NCBI RefSeq assembly: GCF_016808095.1
Contig: NC_068979.1
Span: 26,021,460-26,085,459, forward strand
DNA: 64,000 nt
Source: Vigna angularis
Taxonomy: Eukaryota > Streptophyta > Magnoliopsida > Fabales > Fabaceae
Direction of reading: 5' to 3'
Position numbers and translations under genes: made by a program. A model generated the notes under the pieces. It ran no database searches and had not been told where the DNA came from. It saw only the letters and a program-made list of their open reading frames with translations. Below, one piece after another: positions 11,528 through 21,900 of the stretch (within the stretch, counting starts at the first letter, position 1; every line of letters begins with the position of its first letter).

Positions 11528-12080
11528 ATGAACGAGATGGAGATGGAGAGGTACACCAGTCAGCGGTGGAGACCTACTGAAGATCAGGTCAAAATGATGA
11601 CCCATATCTACAACTACGGGGTCACACATCCCAGCAGAGCGCAAGTCGTCGAGATTGCATCTCGACTAAGAGTTTTTGCAGACGCTACTGAATACAATGT
11701 GCACTGCTGGTTTAACAACCACGGCAATCGGGTCAGGCGCTGGCAAGCGGAGGTAGACCCCACTGGCACTCAGTTTTCACAACTGCCGCTGTACATGTAT
11801 GGTAAGTACCCTGATCACCTCCATCCTTTTTTTTTTGAAAATTTTCTCCTCTTATTATTATTGACAATTTTTTTTTGTTTTTTTTTTTTGGAAAGAAAAC
11901 GACTGGGTGATCATGAGGGCGCCGAGGCTGCTGAACTTGTTCCCGGTTCCGATCATCATTGACGACGACAGGGACGGACGGCAAATCGCTCCACCCATGC
12001 TTCTCACATTCCGGACCAGAGCTCCCTCGACGGAGCTCTCCCTCAGACCACCGCAACCAGCTCGGGAATACTTTCGCTAA
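11528..12080 (+). CDS. WUSCHEL-related homeobox (WOX) protein, antisense passenger gene in the retrotransposon
   Basis: The coding sequence is join(11528-11801, 11896-12080), 152 aa. Splicing G/GTAAGT to GGAAAG/A over a 94-bp T-rich intron keeps the frame and extends it to a TAA at 12078. Residues 13-72 are a WOX-type homeodomain. It begins RWRPTEDQVK, and helix 3 is NVHCWFNNHGNR, which keeps W, F and the key Asn but changes the usual QNHKAR to NNHGNR. Residues 102-108 (RLLNLFP) resemble the WUS-box TLxLFP. TELSL at 137-141 resembles the EAR-like repression motif, also C-terminal in WUS. This order (homeodomain, WUS-box, EAR) is that of the WUS clade, whose members are nuclear regulators of stem-cell fate. 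The protein is short for the family. The gene lies opposite to the element, between decayed gag and the hairpin array, where Tat elements are reported to carry extra antisense ORFs. Whether it is expressed is unknown. Confidence 0.75.
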
Positions 12081-12913
12081 ATTTCCTTTTACTTATTTTT
12101 TTTTTGGTCTGTAACTTAACGATCACCAGTGATCGAACCCTGAACACTGTTTATTTGCTTTTGTTTTTATTCGCTTTTTTTTTTTTTTTGCCTTTATTTG
12201 AATTTGTGACTTTGGACTTTCTTTCTTTTTTTTGTTATATCTGTTTTTTTTCTTTTTTATGCATTTTTATTTCACTTATCAAAAGTTAAGATCGTATGAG
12301 TGTATTCAGAATGATGTCATTGTTCAAAAATATCTCCGACCTTACTGTAATTCTGCTCCAATGATGAAATGAAAAATATTTTTATGGTTTTTCTTTTTAT
12401 TTCAGTCTAACAAAAATTTCTAATTTAAACAAAATGATGGAAAACCGGGTTCAAAAGAAAATAAAATATTTACAAAGAAAATACGAAAAAAAGACTTCGA
12501 ATGAAATGAACGCCGTGAGCATGAAGAACACAATTTTGAAATCATTATGCATATGAGACAAAGAAATGGGAGGAAAAGAACAAAGAACTCGTAAACAAAA
12601 TTGCACAATTTGAAATTAGACAAACCCCTTTTTTTTTATATCATCATTTTTTTTTGTTTGGTGACACCCTATTAGGACATGATTTCCAGTAAACCTTGGA
12701 GATACCAAGTAATGAAAGTTCTCATTAAAAGTTCATGAATGAAAGCGTGATATCAATGAGCGTAAACCTCATAGTGAGACAAATTAAAGCTCGATCAAAA
12801 CAACATCAGTTCCAACTTTTACAATAATTTACGCTTTCCAAATAATCCGAGAGTCCTCTTCACTCGTCCATGGCATTTGTAGAGGTGAACTCACGCCTTG
12901 CCGCAGTGCTAGA
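12081..12913. other. AT-rich non-coding spacer between WOX gene and gag remnant
   Basis: This stretch starts with the probable 3'UTR of the WOX gene (T-rich, 12081-12290) and then AT-rich DNA. No pol domain was recognised on either strand, although pol would be expected downstream of gag in an autonomous Tat element. Confidence 0.5.
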
Positions 12914-15900
12914 TTACATTTCTTCAAACTTTAAACATCCTGAATCGATCAAAGACTGCACTTTACGTTTTAGAGCCTTGCATGCCTCTATTGAATGTCT
13001 ACGCGCCCCTCCATGATAATCACATCTGGCATTTACGTCATAGCTCCTTGGATACGGAGGTTGTATAGGCCTGGTTGGACAAATCTTTATGAGGTTACTG
13101 CGGAGAAGATTTAGCAGTAACTCTGCATAGGTCATAGGGATTGGAGTGAAGTTGGCAACCTCCTCAATACGACATTTGGGGATAGGCAGTAAAATGTGAA
13201 TTAGCTCTTCTCTTTATCTTTCCCATGAAATTTGCGCCTCTAATGAACCAAAAGACCCATTTTTCCTTCGCGTTTTGAGGTTAAATAGATACATCTGCAA
13301 ACGTCGTGCCTGACACCTTCTCATTCGCGCCCGGGCTTGAAGCTCTCTGGAAAATCGCGCACGAGAATTCACTGAAATCTTAACGGACCGATATCTTGAC
13401 GAGCGTCAATTGAGCGCTTCTCTCGAGGAACATCATCTTCTCATTGGAGAACGAGCGTCCTCTTCCATCTCGTCAATGAGAGTTCTCTTCTAAAGGCAGG
13501 CGGAGCGTCTACTTCTGTTCGGATGGACTAGCGCGTTAGAGGCGAGTCAAATTCAGCTTGGACGAGCGTCTATTTCGCTTGGACGAGCGTCCATTTGTGC
13601 TCGAGCGAGCGTCCGTTTCAGCATAGACGAGCGTCCGTTTCAGCCTGAAGGACGAGCGTCCACTTATAGGACGAACGCCCTGGACGATCACGTGCAGGAC
13701 GAGCGTCCACTTCCATTATGGACGAGCGTTAACTTCTTGGACGGGCGTTCTACTCAGTTTTACGGACGAGCGTCCAATTGTGTGTGCTGGACGAGCCTCC
13801 ATTTCTTCAGTTTGTGGACGAACGTCCACTTGAGCGTCCAATTCTCTGTATTGGACGGGCGTGCGCTTCTTGAACGAGCGTCATCTACTAGCTGAAGGAC
13901 GAGCGTTCGCTTTCATTGGTTGGACGAGCGGCTGCCTCATTTTGGACGAGCGTCCACTTCTAGCTGAAGGACGAGCGTCCACTTCACAGGACGAACGTCC
14001 ACTTCTTCTTTGTGGACGAGCGTCCTCTTCTGTTCACTGGGCGAACGTCCACTTGTGCTCTTAGCGAAGTACTCCCTGTCGTCCATAGGGTGATTGTCCG
14101 TGTGCTTGTGTCGAGCGTTTCTGTACTTTGGTTCAGCTCCGCACCCTGTCAGAGACTCTTCCTCCTTCAACCTCTCATTGCTTATCATGTGTTCATGATG
14201 GTTGTAGAGTACAGTAGTGACCTTCTTGTTGCTCAGAGGTGGTTCTACTTGAGAAGAATTTTTCTCTCTACCTTGGGCATATTCTTTGAATAATTCACAC
14301 TCCTTCTCTATCATGCTCTATGAGATGTTTCATCCATGTTATATTTGCACTGTCTCAAGAAAACCATCCACCGGATTCTCCCTAGGCCGATGCATCAAGG
14401 TTCGAGATGAGTACTCCCATTAGAGGCAATGCCAGCTCATCTCTCAGAACAGAAGAATTAATAACTTTCCATCACATGCATGAACCATTATTTTCTTGCC
14501 ATAGATGGCTTTGGGGATAATCTCTTTCCCGATATTTCTCAAACTCTGGAAACTTGAATTTTGGAAGTACCATCAGATCTGAGCCTATTCAAACTTTGCA
14601 ACATTTTCAAACTTGGCATTTCATCCACCTTCTATGGCTTTCACAATTTTTACAGTTCTTCAAATTTGTGCCTGACAACCTCAACATTGATGTGATGACA
14701 TGCTGACCAGATTTATTCAACTCAGGTGGCTTTGTCCTCCTAGTGCTTACAATAATTCTCCTAAGGACCATCCAAACGGTTGCCCCCCAAACTCGTTTCC
14801 TACTTCAACTGTGTCCCCTTTGACTTTTTTTTTTTTGAGCGTCAAGATGTCTCAAATCCATTTCTGAGGGTGGAGTATAATTCGGGGGAAGACCATAGGA
14901 AGGGAAAGTTTGTGTCTTCTGGAACTCCTTGTTGTGATCGTTGTGTGCATAAACATCCAGGACTTTGTAAGGCATCCAGGGTCCTTAGGACTTGTCTCAT
15001 TTGTTCCTTCAGCTGTTGGATATCGGCTTTCATTCCCTCTTGAACTTCTACTTGGTTCTCCATGATTTTGCCACTGGTTCGTGTCCTTTAGGGTGTCTTA
15101 GATGTTTAACTGTATTTTTTTTTGTGAAACAAATTAAGAAAAAAATAAAAATAAAAATAAAAAAGAAAAGAAAAGAAAAGAAAACCAAGTTCAAATTCTC
15201 TAGTCAGAAACTATAAAGCTGTGAAAATATTTGGCCCGGTATAATTTTGGAAATTAATACGAAACAGAGTCAATAAGGTGATTCATCATTCAGAAGTTCC
15301 CAAAATGCGAGACATAGGAATTCTTGGTCAACCATCGCAGGCTTTGGTCATCACATTCTTCATTTGTCTGATCAATTTCTTGCAGCAATTGAGGAAAGTT
15401 TCAGTCCCCTCAAGCGGGTTGATGATTGACATTACAAACTCAATATCAGCTAAGAACTTAGGGACGTCTTTAATGGCCTCATTGGCAAGGGAAGCTAGCT
15501 GTGAGAGACTTCTCTTCCAATTCTTTTAGCTTGTCCTTATTCAACGACATATTCTTTCTTCATCTGACTCACCAATCTTTTATGTTCCCTCTTAGCTAAA
15601 CGCCGACATTCCTTCTAGTTTTGTCATTGTTGCTTCTATCCACTGCTCATCATTTTGAAATTTCTTCTCATAATTTGGGTAGGGGAAATTAATCTGCATT
15701 ACAACTTGATTGTCTTAACCCTTTCTGTGATTCATTGGCTAAGGGAAACTTTCATTAACAGTTCATGATCTCGGGCCTTTCATTGAAGCGAACAACATTG
15801 CCCCCAATTGTCTTTAACTTGATGGAACATTTCAGCGAAGATTCATTCCTCATATGATCTGCAATGTGGCGAGAGATGCAGGTGTTAGCGATCCTCTCAG

Positions 15901-16889
15901 GATACTCAAATTTTTTTTGCGCTAACACAGGATTGCAATTAATACAACACCTAATACCCATGAGGGGTACATTAGGATACCTCCTGCAATGATATGTGAT
16001 CTGCGATCTATGCTGCCAAGGGACACACCATTTAACTTGTTCTTCATTTAAACTTGCACAAAGTTGCGCCCATTCATTTACTCTTTTCACATGTGGTTCA
16101 CAAGGAACAGCCTAAGACAAGCGCAAAAATGCCTAAAAGTCACTTCTTTTTCCAATGGTGACCCATGTTCACCTGACTGAGTACCTGTGATGGACTTTTT
16201 GTACAAAATCCAATTTTCTCTCGGGTAATCGTTTACAAATGTCCTTGTAATCGATTACATACTACAATAATTCGTCCATGGGGTACAGGGAATTTAAGGC
16301 ATCTCCAGTCTCACGGGAAATGAACCACATATACAACACTGGTAGACAACATAACATCCTTCACCCTTTAAGTTCGTAACAACGATTAAGGGTCCCATAA
16401 ACTTCAGCCAGGATGGCACTGACTAGATTCTCACAGCGCTCTTTGTCTCCCACAAATGCATTCATAGCGGCATAATCGACGAGGTTCTTGACATTTAGGA
16501 GAAAGCATGACACCATAGAGGAGAAGAGCTAATACATCCGTAAACATTTCCCAATTTTCCTTTTAAGCCAAACGATGTAGGTATTCCTATAAGTATCTTT
16601 GAGGAAGGCCCCTCACTTTGCCCTTGATTGTGAACTCGCTTTCCAACTTCATTGGGTGTACTTTCCTGATCCTCGCTAACTGCAAGACAAGGATATACTG
16701 CTCAAGGTAGCTGTATGGAGTCTTTTCCATATTTAAGACTTGCTCGACTTCTTCCACTGGTGGTACTAGTTGGAAATCTTGGAAATTGAAGCACTTTAGT
16801 GGTGGATCATAGTACTGGGCTAAAGTAGTAATTGCTGATGTTTGAACCTCCACCTCTAACAGACTCAACAAATTCTTAAACCCCACCAA
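12914..16889 (-). pseudogene. gag: Degenerate Tat/Ogre gag polyprotein
   Basis: Several minus-strand segments, in the right order but broken by stops and frameshifts, match the Tat/Ogre gag family as I remember it. At 16889-16587 there is an N-terminal piece containing LAQYYDPPLKCFNFQDFQL. At 16560-16390 a piece reads VDYAAMNAFVGDKE. At 16090-15755 there is a piece with NVPLMGIRCCINCNPVLA. At 15063-14842 there is a Gln/Glu-rich coiled segment. At 14314-14170 there is a gag-core piece (QVEPPLSNKK). At 13150-12914 a C-terminal piece reads TPIPMTYAELL and then a CCHC-like CDYHGG..HSIEAC. Gag would form the capsid particle and bind the element RNA. The damage rules out a functional product from this copy, so mobility would need gag in trans. 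Confidence 0.75.
13535..14060. repeat. GGACGAGCGTCC motif array inserted in the gag remnant
   Basis: About twenty copies of (G)GACGAGCGTCCACTT-like words lie in about 500 bp, with spacing of roughly 20-40 bp. The core is a near-palindrome related to the GACGAGCG motifs of the LTRs. The array sits in the gag linker between the capsid-core piece and the CCHC-like piece. It reads open in some frames only because the motif lacks stops. Confidence 0.75.
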
Positions 16890-17723
16890 TATTATCCTCC
16901 TTTACTCGACGTGCATCTTTTCGTCAAAATGCATGAACTCGAATACCTCTTGACTCAAAATTCCATGTTAATTTCCCTTTTTAGCTTAAGGCCTTAATCA
17001 CAACTTTATAATTTTTCACTAGAATCCACAAAACGTGACAAGACTATAAAAAAAACAATGAGCGAAGAAAAAGGAAAAAGCAAAAGAAAGAAAGAAAAAA
17101 AAGATAAAGAGAATATGATGATATGTACAAGGTGCGTGATTTTTATTAAGCGAACATGAGGGTTATAGGAATACACATTTCTCCCTTTTGTGCCTTATCA
17201 AAGGTTGGATGACAAAAGTTCTAAGGCCAAATATATGCACTCACAAGGATAGCTTCCTAATGCTTAAATCAGGCCACCAGAGCTATGGCTCTTTTCACTG
17301 TTTCTCCACAACAGTCAGAGTAATCAACTAGATGTGGAGACACAAATGAAAAGAACAGACTCTGGCTGGGGTTCTCACGATAGCCAAACAGGAAGTACAT
17401 CCCAGAGTGACACCGCTACACAACCCCTCTATTTCTAAGTTGCGCTCAGACCCGGGTATAGGGCCTCACTCATGATATGCATATGACGTGTGTGTGTGAA
17501 GGGAGAATGCACTTATACACCCCAAACCCTCACCTGCAAAACAACCAGAAAATTCCCAGGCAGATATAACATGTTTTCTACCCTAGAGTTCAATATAATC
17601 AAAACAAACACATATACAATTATGACAAATATCAAACAAAGACAAAGAAAAAGGGGAAGAAAAACACAAAGAAAAACCACATTAAATTCGCACATCTAAT
17701 TAAATGGCCTGACTCTCTCATAA
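16890..17723 (-). other. Retrotransposon leader between PBS and gag
   Basis: This is the untranslated leader expected between primer-binding site and gag in the minus orientation. It contains A-rich tracts (17040-17110 and 17640-17690 on the plus strand) and no recognised protein. The packaging signal of the element would lie here if it follows the usual plan; no specific signal was identified. Confidence 0.5.
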
Positions 17724-17741
17724 TCCCCAGTGGAGTCGCCA
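17724..17741 (-). other. Primer-binding site (PBS)
   Basis: On the minus strand the LTR end GTTGCGACA is followed by two bases (GA) and then TGGCGACTCCACTGGGGA. It starts with TGG, the complement of a tRNA CCA end, at the usual 2-base distance. A PBS of this form is characteristic of Tat/Ogre elements, for which a tRNA-Arg primer has been reported. Confidence 0.85.
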
Positions 17742-18059
17742 TCTGTCGCAACCGGAATCGCGACGGGACGACGATCCAATAAAAGAGATTAAAATATAAT
17801 TTTGAAAAGAGATTTTGGAGTCGCCACCATAGTTTATTCTGGAAAACTACGGAAAAACCATAAAATGATAAGGCACGGTCAAATTGAACCAGATTCTTGG
17901 TTCGGGAGTCGGTTACGTGTAGGGAAGGTATTAGCACCCTACAACGCCTGCCCTAAGGCAGTACCTTTAACTAAATGTGCGAATGTGGATGTGGTTTTCA
18001 AAGTATTTAACTTTCCCTTAAAATAAAATGTTAAAGAAAACAAACAATATTTTTTAGCT

Positions 18060-18280
18060 TTTTGGGCCCGACAAGGATTAACCTTGCTCCTACGTATTCT
18101 CATGTGAGAAATCAGGGTTACGTAGTTCTTTTAGAAACTGTTGAGAAATTTGTTTGAAAATTTGTTTCAGAAATTGTTTGGAAAATGATTTGGATTTTTG
18201 GGAGAGTGAGCCTGACAAGGACTGGCCTTGCTCCTACGTATCTCCACTTTTGATGGAGAATCAAGGATCACGTAGTTCTG
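18060..18280. repeat. Duplicated Tat LTR motif (TTGCTCCTACGTAT)
   Basis: Two related blocks about 145 bp apart (near 18063 and 18208) read GACAAGGAxTxxCCTTGCTCCTACGTAT, then a short variable stretch and a GGxTxACGTAGTTCT end. Each block has short inverted arms (ACAAGG..CCTTG; TACGTA..TACGTA), so each could fold. They lie upstream of the 70-bp array. Confidence 0.6.
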
Positions 18281-18380
18281 GAAGGCGATATTGATCGTTG
18301 TTTTGAAAAGTAGATGTTTTTGGTTTTTTGAAGATTTTTATATTTTTTGGTATTTTTGCTGTAATATTTATATTTTTTTG

Positions 18381-18990
18381 CGTAATGAGTACTAGGCTGA
18401 TGCGTACGATCGCACGAGCACTCACACGGCTTTCTCTTTTTATTGTTTTGCGTAATGAGTACTAGGTTGATGCGTACGATCGCACGAGCACTCACACGGC
18501 TTTCTCTTTTTATTGTTTTGCGTAATGAGTACTAGGCTGATGCGTACGATCGCACGAGCACTCACACGGCTTTCTCTTTTTATTGTTTTGCGTAATGAGT
18601 ACTAGGCTGATGCGTACGATCGCACGAGCACTCACACGGCTTTCTCTTTTTATTGTTTTGCGTAATGAGTACTAGGCTGATGCGTACGATCGCACGAGCA
18701 CTCACACGGCTTTCTCTTTTTATTGTTTTGCGTAATGAGTACTAGGCTGATGCGTACGATCGCACGAGCACTCACACGGCTTTCTCTTTTTATTGTTTTG
18801 CGTAATGAGTACTAGGCTGATGCGTACGATCGCACGAGCACTCACACGGCTTTCTCTTTTTATTGTTTTGCGTAATGAGTACTAGGCTGATGCGTACGAT
18901 CGCACGAGCACTCACACGGCTTTTTATTTATTTTATATTTGGGCAATAAGTACTAGGCTGATGCGTACGATCGCACGAGTACTCATACCG
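18381..18990. repeat. 70-bp tandem array in LTR2
   Basis: Eight units of exactly 70 bp start at 18381, 18451, 18521, 18591, 18661, 18731, 18801 and 18871. A diverged ninth (GGCAATAAGT start) runs to 18990. The core is CGTAATGAGTACTAGGCTGA, then TGCGTACGATCGCACGAG, then a T-rich tail. Units are nearly identical; the second has one C-to-T change. LTR3 retains only the last full unit plus the diverged one (25873-25992). It is not a CRISPR: there are no unique spacers. Confidence 0.92.
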
Positions 18991-21900
18991 ATTTATTACA
19001 TTAAATGTTTTTTTAACGTTTTATATATATTTTTTATTATTTACAATTTTTATGATTTTTGTAATTTTTATGTAAAAACAAAAACAAGTTTAACAAATAT
19101 ATATAAAAAAAAAAACAAAGGAGCGGATACTGTACATGGGACGAACGTTCGTTAGGGAAGACGAAGGTTCATAAAAAAAAAAGAACCGCTGAGGACGAAC
19201 GTCCATTGGGAAGACGAGCGCTCTTTTAGGCGAGCGTTCGTTTGGAAGAGCGTTCGTTCGCTGGGAAAGGGGTGAAATGACGAGCGCTCGTTGGGACGAG
19301 CGTTCGTTGAGCGATGAAGGACGGATGCTGAGAAATGAGGTGAATGACGAGTACTCGTTTAGGCGAGCGCTCGTTGGGGACGAACGTTCGTTGGGAACGA
19401 GCGTTTATTTATGGACCGTGAGTGTGAATATGGAGGATGGGTAGTTGGCCGTGGGGTGTTTTGGGAGGTTGATGATGACCAGTGAATATGGGGAGAGGAA
19501 TAGAGGTTCACGGCAGTAAAGAGGGCTGAGAATGATGTGATGAGGATGGAGAAGAGTTTGGAGTGGTGGCCCGTGGTTTGAAGATGACGGTAGTTGGAGG
19601 TTGTGACAGGTGCAGTACCGGTTCGGTGTTCGAGAGGAAAATCAGTAGTGATGAAGCTGGAGCTTGTGTCCTTTTTTTGTGACAGTGGGTGAATATGGGT
19701 AGTGGAGAGTTACAGTGGTGCAAAAGTGATGAGGGAGCTAGACGGTAGTATTGAGGATGGCAATGGCGGCTGAGGGGGCTAGGGATGATGACGGCTGTGA
19801 CTCAAAGATGGGTTCCTGGTGGTCCCGTGGAGGTGCAACCAGGTGACTGATGAGTAAATCATGATTGAAGGATTGGCGTGAATGGATAATGATGTTGGTG
19901 GTGGAGTACGGTTTGAATATGCCCCGGTGACTTTGCTGGAGGTTCAGTTTCGTTCTGGTGAGGATGATGGAGATTGGCTGTGAGGTCCAGATGCTGGATA
20001 TGGTGATGATGACAGGTATGGTGAGTGATGGTCGCGTAGTTATGAGGATCAGTAATGGTAGCTGGCAAGGATGGCGGCCTGAGGTCCTGTAGATGAGAAC
20101 GTATAATGATTGATGTTGGATGTTGGCCGTGAGTTTAGGATGTTATAGATGGTGTGAAGGATGATGAAGGTGATAGGCTGTTTGGCCGTGGGATAAGGTG
20201 TCAGGATAAAGATGAATGGTGATGGTCCATGTGTAAGGATAAAGGTGATGAAGTTGGCTGTGAATGATGATGGAGAAATAATATGAAGATTATAGGTGTT
20301 GGTGATTTTGTGAGGTTAGCCGTGATGGAGGAAAATGGTTTGTGCCAGATGATGGTCGTGGAGTGGAAGTTGAGATGGTCACGGGTGAAGAGGTGAAAGC
20401 CCCTGTTCGTTACGGGTGTTCCAGATCAAGGTCCTCCTACTGGAGAGGGTGTTGAATGAAGATTGAGATGGTCGTGAGGTCAGTGTATAAGGTGTGGAGA
20501 TGGTGGTGGTGAGGTTGAAGATGGAAATAAGGTTGTGTCGTTGGTGAGAGGTAACGGTGAAGGTGACGATATTGGCTGGGAGGAAAGATGGTGATAGGGA
20601 GTTTCACGAGCTCGCATTCACAGAGGAGGGAACGAAAATGAGAGTTCGAATGGGATGTTGGTGGCACTCACAATGGCTGGTGGTGATAGCTGGTGGCTGA
20701 CAGAGGCAATGGTGATGGAAAGATAATAATGGCTATGACTCGAAGATGGGTTTTTGGTGGTGCCGTGGTGGTGCCATGTAGTGGCTGATGAATGAAATGG
20801 TCATGGTGACCGGCGGTGGTTAGAGGTGGTGATTGAAGGATTCGAGATGATAAAGCAGTGAAGCAATAGTTGTAGAGGAAATGATGATTCCTGGTATTAT
20901 CAGGTTTCACGATTGGTGTATGGTGGGAGGTAACGGTAATGAACCAGTGGTCTCAGTGATGATGGCGTAAGGTGGCTGGGTGATTTGGTTTGTGTTAAGG
21001 AACGCCGGATGTATGGATATGGACATGATTTAATGATAGGAAGACGAAACAGTGAATTGGTGGATTAAGCATGAATCTTCAAAATTCAGATTGAATAATG
21101 GGCATGGGAAAGATAACATGAACTCAGTGCAACATTATAATTCACAGTAACATCAACATACGAGATAGTCTTTGACGTGCAGTCCAATATCATAGCTAAA
21201 AAAAATTTACGTACTTCAGAGATGCCTTTCAACAATGAAAACAAATCAATTTAAACACACACCTCTTGAAGCTTCCTTTCGTTTCTTCCGCTTTCCGTGG
21301 CCTTCTTCAAGTGTTGTGCTCTTTCCTGTAGCTTCCTCTTTGCTCTCTCTGTAATCTTCCTTTCTTCTTTCTCTCCGCTTGCAGCTTCTTCGCAGTACCC
21401 ACAGTTATTCGTTTCGGATCCCTCCTTTCCACTTCGGTTCCTTCCTCTTTCTATGGCATTCCCCTTCCCATAGCCTCTCTAGCGGTTTCCTCTCTCTGGT
21501 GAAAGAAGACGTGGAAGGGTGATAGCCGTGAGTGTGGATATGGTTATGTGACTGGTGCATACGGATGAAGGTGATGACTGGGTGAGAATAGTTACTGGAA
21601 ATGAGGATGAAAATGGAGGGCTGGTTGTGGGTGTTTGGCTGTGTGTGTCGATGGTTGGAAAATAGTAATAGAGGGCGTCAGCGTCCCCAGGCAGTGGGCA
21701 TGAGGTGTTGGCCGCGTGTAAGAATGATGGTGTTGGGTGAGGTAATAAGGAAGAAAATGATGAAGTTGGTCGTGAGGTTCCAGATGAAGGTGATAATGGG
21801 TGCCCGAGGGTGGCTAGGACAGTGTTTATACTACCGAGAAGCTCCTGGACAGCTTGCATGCATGAGAGTTGCTGCACTGGCTTCTGGAAGTTACAAGGGT

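Noticed and set aside
11528..11962. Unspliced 144-residue reading of the WOX gene
   Set aside because: It runs through a poly-T stretch that gives Phe/Leu-rich nonsense. The GT-AG splice at 11802-11895 gives a coherent C-terminus with recognisable motifs.
13692..14064. Open frames across the GGACGAGCGTCC array
   Set aside because: They arise because the repeated motif has no stop codon in those frames. The translation is only repeated motif (DERPLL and similar).
17724..17743. Reading the CCCCAGTGGAGTCGCCA stretch as a plus-strand polypurine tract, which would put the element on the plus strand
   Set aside because: Its complement starts TGG two bases from the LTR end, as a PBS does. The purine tract is at the other end, and gag homology is on the minus strand.
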